Shown here in pieces: positions 9,191-17,569 of a DNA stretch of 64,000 nucleotides (position 1 is the stretch's first letter; the number at the start of each line of letters is the position of its first letter). The stretch lies in NCBI RefSeq assembly GCF_000429225.1, contig NZ_AUBL01000002.1, positions 5,280-69,279 of the forward strand, given 5' to 3'. The DNA comes from Actinomyces dentalis DSM 19115 (GTDB lineage Bacteria > Actinomycetota > Actinomycetes > Actinomycetales > Actinomycetaceae). Position numbers and translations under genes: made by a program. Below the pieces are notes generated by a model. It saw only the letters and a list, made by a program, of their open reading frames with translations. It ran no database searches and was not told the DNA's origin.

Positions 9191-9300
9191 CGGCGCCGGT
9201 CCGGCCCATCCAGAGGTCGCCGTCCGGTCTGCAGCCGCCCGGGACGGGGTCGATCGGGCCCGGCCCGGGCGCTCTGAATGCGCGCGCGGCGGATGCGTGC

Positions 9301-9327
9301 GGGCGACTTGCACATTCGAAGTCGCCC
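9301..9327. terminator. Hairpin downstream of panD
   Basis: GGGCGACTT (9301-9309) and AAGTCGCCC (9319-9327) form a perfect 9-bp stem with a 9-nt loop. It lies 110 nt after the panD stop, in the convergent gap before the DUF559 gene. Only a TTC follows, so a classical U-tract is missing. It could act as a terminator or as an RNA-stabilising end. Confidence 0.4.
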
Positions 9328-9409
9328 TTCAAGCAAGGACCTTTCTAGGAGATCGTTGATATGGCGGGGAAAAGTCGGTGTCGACTCCGGAGGTGGGGCG
9401 GAGCGGAAT

Positions 9410-9450
9410 CTCTCCCATGTGCAGCCGGGGTCGCTCTGCACATGGGAGAG
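9410..9450. repeat. Perfect 15-bp inverted repeat in the panD/DUF559 convergent gap
   Basis: CTCTCCCATGTGCAG (9410-9424) is exactly complementary to CTGCACATGGGAGAG (9436-9450), with an 11-nt spacer. It lies immediately before the 3' end of the antisense DUF559 gene (stop at 9462), so it could be that gene's terminator stem. No U-run follows on either strand. The rest of the 271-nt gap (9191-9461) holds no convincing gene. Confidence 0.5.
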
Positions 9451-9461
9451 GTCGACCCCGC

Positions 9462-10388
9462 TCAGGTCCATCCGAGATTCCGCAGAACGACGGGGTTCTC
9501 CGGAATCCTGACTCGGCTCGAATGTGCAACTCCGCGCAGCGCCCCGCCCACGATCCGCAGGATGTTCTTCTCTCCGGCCGCCACGTCGTCATAGGTGAGG
9601 CGCAGCGGGATGTAACCGTGGGCGAGGGCGGTCTGGTCGCGACGCCGGTCCTTGATGAACTGCTCCTTGGAGGAGTGGTATTCGAATCCGTCGGTCTCCG
9701 CCAGGAGCCACCCCTCGATCAGGGTGTCGGTCTCCCCGAGATCGTCGATGATGAAGCCCGTCTCCACGGACAGTCCGGCCCTCTTCAGGCACAGGCGCAC
9801 GCGGGTCTCCAGGTGGGACCGCGCATGCGAGTCGGCCTCGGCGAGCCGCTCCCGCGCCGTTGTCGCGTACCTGCCCGCCAGCAACTCGTCGATCTCCTCC
9901 TTCGTCGTGTCCCTGCGGTTGAGCGCCGCGTCCGCGACGCTGATCGCGTCGAGCTCGTCGAGACAGGACAGGGCGCACGCGACGATCTCGGCCGGTCTGA
10001 CGATCGGGAAGTCGTCGACGGTGGCCGGGGTGAGCTCGACGGGCCGATGGATCCGCACTCCCGCAAGAGGGCGTCGCGTGGAATCGCGGACGGCATGATT
10101 GGGCGGTAGGGCGATATGCACGTCCTCGGGCGGGTTCCACATCCTGTATCCCAGGACCTCCGCGGCACTGGCGCAGGTGAGCCGTCCCCGGAAGTGCCGG
10201 GCGCGCACGATCCGCGGGTCGGTTCCGGGGCGCACGAGGAATCTGCGATACGGCTGAGTGAGTGCTCCCACGGCGATGGCCGCGTCCTTCACCGCCTGAT
10301 CCGATGGTCGCAGGAGCACCTCGTCCCAGTGCGCGGCGCCGTGGAGCGCGTCGATGCGGGTCAGAAGACTGTTGATCTCGAAGTCCAT
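9462..10388 (-). CDS. DUF559/Vsr-like endonuclease-domain protein (AbiEi-like layout)
   Basis: This 308-residue protein has two parts. The C-terminal ~100 residues carry a PD-(D/E)XK-like core: [16 protein letters not shown], then [14 protein letters not shown], then [24 protein letters not shown], the pattern of DUF559/Vsr-related domains. The N-terminal ~190 residues resemble the winged-helix and central parts of actinobacterial AbiEi-like proteins. The start is ATG 10388 with GGAGGAG about 12 nt upstream. A longer reading from 10421 would encode over the ribosome site. Codon use is visibly less GC-biased than in neighbours. It lies antisense between panD and lysS, consistent with horizontal insertion. 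No toxin partner is present. The biological role is unknown. Confidence 0.72.
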   Translation of the reverse strand: MDFEINSLLTRIDALHGAAHWDEVLLRPSDQAVKDAAIAVGALTQPYRRFLVRPGTDPRIVRARHFRGRLTCASAAEVLGYRMWNPPEDVHIALPPNHAVRDSTRRPLAGVRIHRPVELTPATVDDFPIVRPAEIVACALSCLDELDAISVADAALNRRDTTKEEIDELLAGRYATTARERLAEADSHARSHLETRVRLCLKRAGLSVETGFIIDDLGETDTLIEGWLLAETDGFEYHSSKEQFIKDRRRDQTALAHGYIPLRLTYDDVAAGEKNILRIVGGALRGVAHSSRVRIPENPVVLRNLGWT

Positions 10389-10582
10389 GCCACCATAATG
10401 CTCCTCCCTGTGTGACGGCATTCACAGGGCGGGGGGAGGGGGTGCGGGGAACCGCCTCTGGGGACGACGGCAAGGTCCGGTATTTCGGGGAAATGGGGCG
10501 CCTCGGGCGGGAAGGGCGCCCGCTGGCGACGATCAGGGGCGCCCGAACGGGGGAGGGCGGGCGCCCCGCTAGACTCGCGCGC

Positions 10583-12361
10583 GTGACTGACGCGATCCAG
10601 CAGAACGACCCCCCCCAGTCCGACGCCTCCCGACCCGACGCCGCGGCCCCCCGGGGGGCGGCCCGCCCCGAGCGGGCCGAGCACGCCGAGCAGACCGGGC
10701 AGCCCGGGCGGGCCGGACAAGCTGGGCGGGCCGAACAGGCCGAACACGCCGGACAGCCCGGACGGGCCGGCCAGGATGCGGGCCCCGGCGAGCAGTTCGC
10801 CGTCCGCGCCGCCAAGCGCGAGCGCCTGCGCGCCGAGGGCTGGGAGCCCTACCCGGTCCGGCTGCCGATCACCACCACGATCGCCGCCGTCCGCGAGCGC
10901 TACGGGCACCTGCAGGCCGGTCAGGAGACCGACGACGTCGTCGGCGTGGCCGGGCGCGTCGTCTTCCTGCGCAACACCGGCCGGCTGTGCTTCGCCACCC
11001 TGGCCGACGGCGCCGGCACCACCCTCCAGGCGATGCTGTCGGCCAAGGCCCTGCCCGGCGCCGGTCACACGTCCCTGGCCGCCTTCAAGTCCGACGTCGA
11101 CCTGGGCGACCACCTGTTCGTCCACGGCCGCGTCATCTCCTCGCGGCGCGGGGAGCTGTCCGTCATGGCCGAGCCCCTCCTGCGCGAGGGCGCCGGGGCC
11201 GCCGACCTGTCCGGGCTGGGCGACGACGACGTCGCCGTCCCCGCCTGGCGCATCGCCTCCAAGGCCCTGCGCCCGCTGCCCAAGGTGTGGACGAACGAGG
11301 CGGGCGAGGAGGTCAGCCTCAGCGAGGACAACCGGGTGCGCCGCCGCGAGCTGGACCTGCTCACCCGCCCGGCCGCGCGCGACATGGTGCGCACCCGCGC
11401 CGCCGTCGTGCGCTCCCTGCGGGACAATTTCCACCGCCGCGACTACCTGGAGCTGGAGACGCCCATGCTCCAGGTCATTCACGGCGGGGCGGCCGCGCGC
11501 CCGTTCGTCACCCACATGAACGCCTTCGACATGGACCTGTACCTGCGCATCGCCACGGAGATCTACCTCAAGCGGGCCGTGGTGGGCGGGGTGGACCGCG
11601 TCTTCGAGATCAACCGCAATTTCCGCAACGAGGGCGCCGACTCCTCCCACTCCCCGGAGTTCACGGCCCTGGAGGCCTACGAGGCCTACTCCGACTACGA
11701 CGGCATGGCCGAGCTGACCCGCGACCTGGTCCAGCGGGCGGCGCGCGACGCCTTCGGCCTGCCCGAGGGCGGGGAGGTCGTGACCCTGGCCGACGGCACC
11801 GAGTACGACCTGTCCGGCCAGTGGGACAAGGTCGACCTGTACACCTCCGTGTCCGAGGCCCTGGGCGAGGAGATCACCGTGGACACCCCGCGCGAGCGCC
11901 TCGCGGCCATCGCCGGGGGGCTGGACCTGGAGGTCGACGACTACGCGGTGGCCGGCAAGATCGTGGAGGACGTCTTCGAGGAGCTCGTCGGCAGCAGGCT
12001 GTGGGCGCCCACCTTCGTCTACGACTTCCCCGAGGACACCTCGCCGCTGACCCGCTACCACCGCTCCAGGCCGGGCCTGACGGAGAAGTGGGACCTGTAC
12101 ATCCGCGGCTTCGAGACGGCCACGGCCTACTCCGAGCTGGCCGACCCGGTGGTCCAGCGCGAGCGCTTCGAGGCCCAGGCCCTGGCCGCCGCCAAGGGCG
12201 ACCCGGAGGCCATGGTCCTGGACGAGGACTTCCTGGTGGCCATGGAGCAGGGCTTCCCGCCCTGCGGCGGCATGGGCATGGGCATCGACCGCCTCCTCAT
12301 GGCCCTGACCGGCCAGGGCATCCGCGAGACCATCACCTTCCCCCTGGTCAAGCGCAGCTGA
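10583..12361 (+). CDS. lysS: Lysyl-tRNA synthetase, class II
   Basis: This enzyme charges tRNA-Lys. The 592-residue protein has an N-terminal low-complexity extension (residues about 1-75) of repeated [13 protein letters not shown] units, an OB-fold anticodon domain ([22 protein letters not shown]), and the class II catalytic core. Motif 2 is [20 protein letters not shown] and motif 3 is [16 protein letters not shown]. The start is GTG 10583, 7 nt after a TAGACT box (10570-10575) without a ribosome site, suggesting leaderless translation. No MprF-like membrane domain is fused, so this is plain LysRS and not LysX. The gene ends the folate/pantothenate block. Confidence 0.95.
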   Translation: MTDAIQQNDPPQSDASRPDAAAPRGAARPERAEHAEQTGQPGRAGQAGRAEQAEHAGQPGRAGQDAGPGEQFAVRAAKRERLRAEGWEPYPVRLPITTTIAAVRERYGHLQAGQETDDVVGVAGRVVFLRNTGRLCFATLADGAGTTLQAMLSAKALPGAGHTSLAAFKSDVDLGDHLFVHGRVISSRRGELSVMAEPLLREGAGAADLSGLGDDDVAVPAWRIASKALRPLPKVWTNEAGEEVSLSEDNRVRRRELDLLTRPAARDMVRTRAAVVRSLRDNFHRRDYLELETPMLQVIHGGAAARPFVTHMNAFDMDLYLRIATEIYLKRAVVGGVDRVFEINRNFRNEGADSSHSPEFTALEAYEAYSDYDGMAELTRDLVQRAARDAFGLPEGGEVVTLADGTEYDLSGQWDKVDLYTSVSEALGEEITVDTPRERLAAIAGGLDLEVDDYAVAGKIVEDVFEELVGSRLWAPTFVYDFPEDTSPLTRYHRSRPGLTEKWDLYIRGFETATAYSELADPVVQRERFEAQALAAAKGDPEAMVLDEDFLVAMEQGFPPCGGMGMGIDRLLMALTGQGIRETITFPLVKRS

Positions 12362-12494
12362 GGGCCGCCGGTCGGCTCGCCCGGCAGATCCGGGCCGCCG
12401 GTCGGCGCCGGGGGGCGCCGGTCGGCGGGCCCGGTGTCCGGGTCCGCCGGCGGGCCGTCGGACGAAGAGCACAGTGGAACCTGATAAACAAGGC

Positions 12495-12524
12495 TTGATC
12501 CGGAGAAAATGGGTGGATTATGTT
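12495..12524 (+). promoter_or_regulatory. Putative promoter of the cupin gene
   Basis: TTGATC (12495-12500) and TATGTT (12519-12524) are separated by 18 nt in a locally AT-richer stretch, giving a good housekeeping-type promoter. The cupin start lies about 60 nt downstream behind a GAGGAG ribosome site. The preceding ~130 nt after lysS are GC-rich with repeated GCCGGTCGG units and no gene. Confidence 0.55.
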
Positions 12525-12586
12525 CGGTGCGCCGGGCGCGAGCGTCCGGCGGAGCACGAACCGCACCGCACGAGGAGATCCGCACC

Positions 12587-12943
12587 ATGACCAAGACCAC
12601 GAGTTCCGCGCGCGAGTCCAGTGTCCACACCGGCCTGTCGGCCGCCTGCCCGGTGGCCGACGGCAAGATGAAGGTCTGCGAGATCGTCGACAACGAGGTG
12701 CTGGAGGTCGTCGAGTTCATCCTCGACGCCGACCAGCTGATCCACGAGGAGGAGCCCTCGCCCATGCCGACGGTCGTGCAGGTGCTCGAGGGCACGATCA
12801 GATTCTCCGTCGACGGCGTCGAGCACGAGCTGAGCGCCGGCGACGTGGTGTACATGGCGACCGGCGCCAGGCACAGCGGCCGCTCGGTCACCGCCGCGCG
12901 GGTCAGCGTCGTCGGCGTCAAGCAGGGCGGCGCCGACGAGTGA
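12587..12943 (+). CDS. Small cupin-domain protein
   Basis: This protein has 118 residues. A single conserved beta-barrel covers residues about 40-112: PTVVQVLEGTIRFSVDG, then HELSAGDVVYMATGARHSGRS. Cupin motif 2 (GD...H) is present, but motif 1 is degenerate, lacking the usual HxH. Metal binding and catalysis therefore cannot be assumed. The ribosome site GAGGAG lies 9 nt before ATG 12587. The gene is monocistronic, with its own promoter upstream and a strong terminator just after. Small cupins of this type often act in stress or metabolite sensing, but no specific role can be read from the sequence. Confidence 0.8.
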   Translation: MTKTTSSARESSVHTGLSAACPVADGKMKVCEIVDNEVLEVVEFILDADQLIHEEEPSPMPTVVQVLEGTIRFSVDGVEHELSAGDVVYMATGARHSGRSVTAARVSVVGVKQGGADE

Positions 12944-12951
12944 CCCGCCCC

Positions 12952-13005
12952 GGAGCGCGGTCCCGGTCCGACCCGACGGGTTCGGACCGGGACCGCGCTC
13001 CTTTC
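12952..13005 (+). terminator. Strong intrinsic terminator after the cupin gene
   Basis: A perfect 20-bp stem (12952-12971 pairing with 12982-13001) encloses a 10-nt loop and is followed by CTTTC. It starts 8 nt after the cupin stop. This is the clearest rho-independent terminator in the window. Confidence 0.8.
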
Positions 13006-13071
13006 GGCGCGTTTATACGACGGCGCTCGCGGGAGGGTGGAAACGGCGCGGATACTGGGGAAGGTCTGCTT

Positions 13072-13077
13072 TATACT
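13072..13077 (+). promoter_or_regulatory. -10 box of the deleted ATPase gene (leaderless arrangement)
   Basis: TATACT at 13072-13077 is followed by exactly 6 nt and then ATG 13084. The upstream 75 nt contain another GTTTATAC (13011-13018), and TTTATATG spans the start itself, so TTTATA occurs three times. No ribosome site is present. Confidence 0.55.
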
Positions 13078-13083
13078 GTTTAT

Positions 13084-13638
13084 ATGAGCGACGGGTCCAA
13101 TCCCTTCTCCCCGTCCTTCGGGGTCACGCCCCGGGTCCTGGCCGGGCGCGACGCGGCCCTGGCCGCCTTCCGGGACTCCTTCAGCGGCGGCGCCGGCGCC
13201 CCGGCCCGCACGGTCCTCGTCGTGGGTTCGCGCGGCTACCCCTACCTGGTCCAAGCGATCGGCTACTGCGCCTGGAACGCCTCCTCGGGCGCGGCGGGCA
13301 TCACCACCGCGCACGTGGACCGGTCCCTTTCCGAGGCGCTGGGCATGTACCGGGCGAACGTTCTGGAGCAGGCGTGGCTCGACGCCTCGCCGCGCGAGAG
13401 GGAGATGCTGGCCGTCATGGCGGCGATCTCGACGACGGAGCCGGTGAGCGTGGACGCCGTCCGGCGGGCGTGGGGCAGGACGAGCGGATACGTGGGCGTC
13501 TACCGGGCCCGGCTCCTGGCCGCCGATATCATCGCCGCTCCGGCCAAGGGGCTCCTGGCCTTCGTCCTGCCCGAGCTGGGGGAGTTCGTCCGCGAGCGCG
13601 CGCAGGAGGAGTCGGTCCTGGCCGGGCCGGACGCCTGA
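13084..13638 (+). pseudogene. Internally deleted AAA-type ATPase family gene, still in frame
   Basis: The 184-residue product joins two ends of a family known in Actinobacteria as an ATP-binding protein of about 400 residues. Residues 1-50 are its N-terminus (NPFSPSFGVTPRVLAGRD...ARTVLVVGSRG). In the family this is normally followed at once by GTGKT (Walker A). Here residue 51 leads directly to YPYLVQAIGYCAWNAS, the segment that normally lies far downstream. C-terminal helical and winged-helix parts (REREMLAVMAAISTTEPVSVDAVRRAW) follow normally. The Walker A, Walker B and sensor regions are all missing. It is either a pseudogene or a short non-ATPase derivative kept in frame. It has a good -10 box. 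Confidence 0.65.
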
Positions 13639-13689
13639 GCCGCGCCGCGCGGCCCTGCCCCGGGCGGGGGCGCCCCGGCCCGTCCGCCC
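13639..13689. terminator. GC-rich convergent gap with possible bidirectional terminator
   Basis: These 51 nt separate two converging genes. GCCGCGCCGCGCGGC and GCCCCGGGCGGGGGCGCCCC are self-complementary and could fold in either direction. There is no U-tract. Confidence 0.3.
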
Positions 13690-14319
13690 TCAGTTGCGGA
13701 CCTCGTAGGCGGCCAGCGCCTGGGCGACGTCGTCGAGGAACTCGTCGATCTCGTCCTGCTCGTAGCCGGAGCGGAACGCGGTGGCCTGGAACTTGATGTT
13801 GAGCACGTCGGCGGAGGTCAGCAGCCCGTCCGGGCCGCCGCGCCGCCAGGTCCCCGCCTCGTGGGCGCGCAGGGTGGCCACGATCCGGGTCATGAAGGCG
13901 TCGACGGCCTGGCGATCGTACCCGCCCCGGAGCTTGACGACTCTGAAGGTGCGGCGGGCGGCCCCGTCGGCCGTCAGCGCCGCCCCGGCGTCGGCCCCTG
14001 CCCCGGAGCCCCCCGCGGCCGCGGCGGCCCCGGCCTCGTAGTGCACCAGCGTGCTGACGACGTCGTCGAGGAAGTCGTCGACCCGCTCCTCCTCGTAGCC
14101 CTCGTCGTGGGCGGCCGGGATGGTCGGGAAGGCGGCGCCGGTCACGTCGCCGGAGTGCAGGACGTAGTCGGGCGCCGCGCCGTCCGCCTCCGTCTCCCAC
14201 GCGCGCAGGGTCGCCACGATCTCCTCCAGGTAGGCGTCGACGCTGCTCTTCTCGTAGCCCTCGCGGCTGGTCGTGGTGGGCAGGTGCATCTGCTCGACAT
14301 GATCGGCGGTCAGTAGCAT
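13690..14319 (-). CDS. Protein of four tandem DivIVA motifs
   Basis: The 209-residue protein is built almost entirely of four copies of the short DivIVA N-terminal motif (LT..DV...F.....R.GY....VD.FLD.V...L..YE), at residues about 3-42, 54-95, 115-154 and 167-206. In copies 2 and 4 the block reads VDDFLDDV and IDEFLDDV. Unlike classical DivIVA/Wag31 it has no long coiled coil, so it is not expected to form the usual polar scaffold by itself. It may bind membrane or DivIVA partners, which is inference. The start is ATG 14319 with GAGGAT upstream. A TATTCT on the minus strand (14387-14382) may be the -10 box. An extended start at 14382 is less likely. Confidence 0.75.
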   Translation of the reverse strand: MLLTADHVEQMHLPTTTSREGYEKSSVDAYLEEIVATLRAWETEADGAAPDYVLHSGDVTGAAFPTIPAAHDEGYEEERVDDFLDDVVSTLVHYEAGAAAAAGGSGAGADAGAALTADGAARRTFRVVKLRGGYDRQAVDAFMTRIVATLRAHEAGTWRRGGPDGLLTSADVLNIKFQATAFRSGYEQDEIDEFLDDVAQALAAYEVRN

Positions 14320-14446
14320 GGTCGGGATCCTCGGTTCTGTGTGCGGGAGGCGCGGCGCCCCCGGGGGCGGCGGCGCTGACAAGAATAGGTCGGCGCCGTA
14401 ACCCGGTACCAGCGGGACTTCCGTGACCCGGGCCCCCGATTTCCGC

Positions 14447-14513
14447 GAGCGCGCAGGTTTCCAGTCGAACGCGCACCTCCCAGCTGCGCGTTCGACTGGA
14501 AACCTGCGCGCTC
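14447..14513. repeat. Palindromic extragenic element, copy 1
   Basis: A perfect 29-bp inverted repeat (14447-14475 with 14485-14513) encloses the loop CCTCCCAGC. The arm contains CAGGTTTCCAGTCGAACGCG. The same core occurs at 18188-18264 and 62327-62403. The loop is the reverse complement of the loop in copy 3, so this copy is inverted relative to that one. It lies between the 3' end of the permease gene and the 5' end of the DivIVA-repeat gene. No U-tract follows. Confidence 0.9.
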
Positions 14514-14582
14514 GACGGTGGGGCGCGGCTCGACGGCGGCCCCGAGGGCCTCAGCCCTCCGGGACGCCGCGCCGCCCCGGCC

Positions 14583-16796
14583 TCACTCGAAGCGCACCGC
14601 GGTGCCCGAGACCATGCGCGTGGCGGCCCTGGCGCTGGCCAGGACGGCCGCGCCCACCAGCGCCAGGCACGCCCCGACCACCGCGTAGTACGAACCGGCC
14701 GGCCAGCCGATCGAGCGCGCGGACACGCCCGTGATGAGGACCCAGGCGGTGTAGGCCGCCGCCCCGATGCTCAGCGCCAGCACGGTGGCCACCGGCAGGA
14801 GGGTCTCGTAGGCCACGACCCGTCGCAGCGCGGCGTGCGGCATCCCCGTCAGGCGCAGCAGGCCGAGCACCCGCCGGCGCGCCAGCAGGGAGGAGACGGT
14901 GGACACCGCCAGGGACGCGGTGGACACGCCCGCCGCGATGAGGATGCCGATGTAGCCCAGCGCCGCGAACTGGTTCTCCGTGGCGGAGGCCTGGACGGCC
15001 CGGATGTCGTAGCGCGAGACCGGGTAGGAGACCAGGTCCGCCCCGACGGCGCTCACCATCGCGGTGCGGGCCCGCTCCACCGCCCCCGGGCCGCCGTCGG
15101 TGGCCACGAGCAGCACCGGCGCGCCGGCGGCCGACGGGCTCCCGGCCGACGGCCCGTCCATCTGCGGGGCCTGGGCCGGCGCCGGGTCGGCTCTCTCCCC
15201 AAGCAGCCAGTTCCAGTCCACGCTCACCCAGCCGGTCGGCGAGTCCGCCCCCGTGGCGCCCAGGGCGCGCGCGTCCTCGACCGGCAGGATCAGGCGCAGG
15301 CCCCGGCCCTTCTGCCCCTGCTGCGGCGCCTGCGGGTAGCCGAGCGAGGCGGTGGTGACCCCCGGCACGGCCCGCAGCCGCCCGAGGACGGAGTCCAGGG
15401 CCGCGGGGTCGGCGGTGGCGGGAGTGGTGAACAGGGCCTGGGGGTTCAGGCGCCCGGGCCCGGTCCTCACCCCCGGCACGCCGGCGGCGGCCGTGATGGC
15501 CACGGCGAACAGGGTGACGGCGTACAGGGCGACGACCATGCCGCCCACCGCCCGGAAGGCCGCGCGCGGGTGCTGGACCAGGCGGCCCAGGCCCATGACC
15601 TGCGCGGCGGTGCGGGCCCGGCGCCGCGCCGCCCGCGCCGCCCAGCAGGTCAGCAGCGGCCCCGCCCACAGCAGCCCCAGCATGGTCGACAGGAAGGACC
15701 CGATGAGCAGGGTCATCAGCGCCGTCGTGCTCAGCCTCCCGCCGGCCAGGCGCACCGCGGTCAGTCCGGCCAGGCCCAGCAGCAGCGGCAGGAGGGAGAC
15801 GGGGCGGGGCGCGCGCTCGCGGCGCTCGCGGCTGGCGCCCAGCGGCCCGATGTCGGCCCGCCGGGTCCGCCACCAGGACACGGCCGTCGCCCCGCCCACC
15901 ACGCCGACGGCGGTGAGGATCATGACCGGGGGCGAGGTGAGCAGGTCGCGGGCGAAGAAGCGCGAGGAGCCGATCGTCAGCCGGGCGGCGGCGGGGATGA
16001 GGGCCAGGTAGAGGACGACGCCCGCCACGGCGCCCAGGGCGCTGGTCGCCGCCGTCTCCGCCGCGGCGAGGCGGGCCACGCGCCCCGGCGTCGCCCCGAT
16101 GAGCCGCAGGGTCGCGAGGCGCTCGGCGCGCTGGGCGGCCCCCAGGTCGGTGACGATGGCGATGAGCAGCAGGACGGGGGCGAGGATGGCCAGGGCGCCG
16201 ATCGCGGCGACGACCCGGTAGGCCTGCGCGGCGTAGTCGTGGCCGACGAACCCGGTGACGACCTGCGGCTGCTCCGAGCCCTGCCAGGCGGCCAGGCGCG
16301 GGGCCTCCATCCCCACGACCAGGACGAGGGAGTCGGGGCCCTCCACGGCGTCCTCGGACAGGACGCCCGCCTGCCGGCCGTAGCGCTCGGCGAGCTGGTC
16401 GGCGGGCATGGAGGCGATGAGATCGGCCATGGCCGGCGAGGCCAGGTACTGGCCCGGACGGGGCACGACGTCGGAGCCGGGGATCCGCACGCGCGTGTCC
16501 TCGGTGGTGGCCACCAGCAGGACGGTCACGGTCCGGTTCCCGACGTGGTCGAGGGTGGAGGCGGCCCCCGCCGTGTGCGCGGTGAGCTCGGTGTCGGGCA
16601 TCAGGGCGGTGGGCGAGGCCGTGATCGGCGTGTGCCAGCTCGAGCGCCGGCTGCGCTCCCCGAAGGCCTGGTAGGCGGCGGTGAGCAGGAGGAAGACGGC
16701 GACCCCGACCATGACGCCGGCGACGATCCCCAGCAGGCGGCGCCGGGCGGAGCGGTCGCCGGCGACGATCAGGCGCGCCAGTGCGAAGTCCCTCAT
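14583..16796 (-). CDS. FtsX-like ABC transporter permease
   Basis: This 737-residue membrane subunit belongs to an exporter of the MacB/FtsX family. One membrane helix lies near residues 20-42 and is followed by an extracytoplasmic region. Groups of helices lie near residues 195-350, then a second periplasmic-type domain, and last helices near residues 600-735. The plan is a tandem FtsX-type protein of about 10 helices. Its start overlaps the ATPase stop by 4 nt, and the pair is led by a PadR repressor, an arrangement common for drug or peptide exporters under inducible control. The substrate cannot be told. A short GAGGGC/GGCCCTC hairpin follows the stop. Confidence 0.88.
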   Translation of the reverse strand: MRDFALARLIVAGDRSARRRLLGIVAGVMVGVAVFLLLTAAYQAFGERSRRSSWHTPITASPTALMPDTELTAHTAGAASTLDHVGNRTVTVLLVATTEDTRVRIPGSDVVPRPGQYLASPAMADLIASMPADQLAERYGRQAGVLSEDAVEGPDSLVLVVGMEAPRLAAWQGSEQPQVVTGFVGHDYAAQAYRVVAAIGALAILAPVLLLIAIVTDLGAAQRAERLATLRLIGATPGRVARLAAAETAATSALGAVAGVVLYLALIPAAARLTIGSSRFFARDLLTSPPVMILTAVGVVGGATAVSWWRTRRADIGPLGASRERRERAPRPVSLLPLLLGLAGLTAVRLAGGRLSTTALMTLLIGSFLSTMLGLLWAGPLLTCWAARAARRRARTAAQVMGLGRLVQHPRAAFRAVGGMVVALYAVTLFAVAITAAAGVPGVRTGPGRLNPQALFTTPATADPAALDSVLGRLRAVPGVTTASLGYPQAPQQGQKGRGLRLILPVEDARALGATGADSPTGWVSVDWNWLLGERADPAPAQAPQMDGPSAGSPSAAGAPVLLVATDGGPGAVERARTAMVSAVGADLVSYPVSRYDIRAVQASATENQFAALGYIGILIAAGVSTASLAVSTVSSLLARRRVLGLLRLTGMPHAALRRVVAYETLLPVATVLALSIGAAAYTAWVLITGVSARSIGWPAGSYYAVVGACLALVGAAVLASARAATRMVSGTAVRFE

Positions 16797-17569
16797 CGCT
16801 CCCCCCGCTGCGCGCGTCCGGAGGCCGGCCCGGCCGACCCCGGCGCTCCGGCGGGGCCGACCGGCCCGGCGGGGTCGGTCTCGACCAGGCCCGAGCCCGC
16901 GCTCAGGCGCCCGTCGCGCACAATGACCTCGCGGTCGGCGTAGGCGGCGGTGCGCGGGTCGTGGGTGATGATGATCAGGGCTGCGCCGGCGGACCGGGCG
17001 GCGCGGGTGAGGGCCTGCATGGTCTGCTCGGCGGCCAGGGAGTCCAGGGCGCCGGTGGGCTCGTCGGCGAAGAGGATCCGCGGCCCGCCCACCAGGGCGC
17101 GGGCGACGGCGACCCGCTGGGCCTGCCCGCCCGACAGCTGGGCGGGCAGCTTGTCCTCGTGCCCGTCCAGGCCGAGCTCGGCGAGCTGGGCGCGGGCGCG
17201 GGCCAGGGCCCGGCGGCGCGGGGTCCCGGCCAGCAGCAGGGGGATGGTGACATTGTCCAGGGCGGACAGGTCCGGCAGGAGCTGGCCGAACTGGAAGACG
17301 AAGCCGAACTCGGCCAGGCGCAGGCGGGAGCGCCCGGCCTCGTCGAGGCGGGCGATGTCGCGCCCGGCGTAGTGCACGCTCCCGGCGTCGGGCACCAGGA
17401 CCCCGGCCAGGACGTGCAGGAGGGTGGACTTGCCCGACCCGGACGGGCCGGTGACGGCCAGGACCTGCCCGGCCACGACGTCCAGGTCGACGCCGCGCAG
17501 GGCGCGGGTGGTGCCGAAGGCCAGGGCGAGGCCGCGCGCCCGCATGATGACGCCGGACTCGGGGCTCAT
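16793..17569 (-). CDS. ABC transporter ATP-binding protein
   Basis: This 258-residue ATPase energises the adjacent FtsX-like permease. Walker A is GPSGSGKST, the Q-loop follows in FVFQFGQLLPDLSALDNV, the signature is LSGGQAQRVAVARAL, Walker B is ILFADEPTGALD and the switch His is in IIITHDPRTAAYAD. The last ~40 residues are a Gly/Pro/Ala-rich tail not needed for the fold. ATG 17569 overlaps the PadR stop by 4 nt, and the stop overlaps the permease ATG by 4 nt, so the three genes form one coupled operon. Confidence 0.94.
   Translation of the reverse strand: MSPESGVIMRARGLALAFGTTRALRGVDLDVVAGQVLAVTGPSGSGKSTLLHVLAGVLVPDAGSVHYAGRDIARLDEAGRSRLRLAEFGFVFQFGQLLPDLSALDNVTIPLLLAGTPRRRALARARAQLAELGLDGHEDKLPAQLSGGQAQRVAVARALVGGPRILFADEPTGALDSLAAEQTMQALTRAARSAGAALIIITHDPRTAAYADREVIVRDGRLSAGSGLVETDPAGPVGPAGAPGSAGPASGRAQRGER

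Noticed and set aside
9361-9594. Possible 77-residue gene with AGGAG 9 nt upstream of ATG 9361
   Set aside because: It runs through the perfect inverted repeat and over 130 nt into the 3' end of the DUF559 gene. The product has no recognisable feature and composition is random-like.
14835-16943. 702-codon plus-strand frame opposite the FtsX-like permease
   Set aside because: It is a shadow of the permease gene, which has helices, an operon context and 4-nt overlaps.
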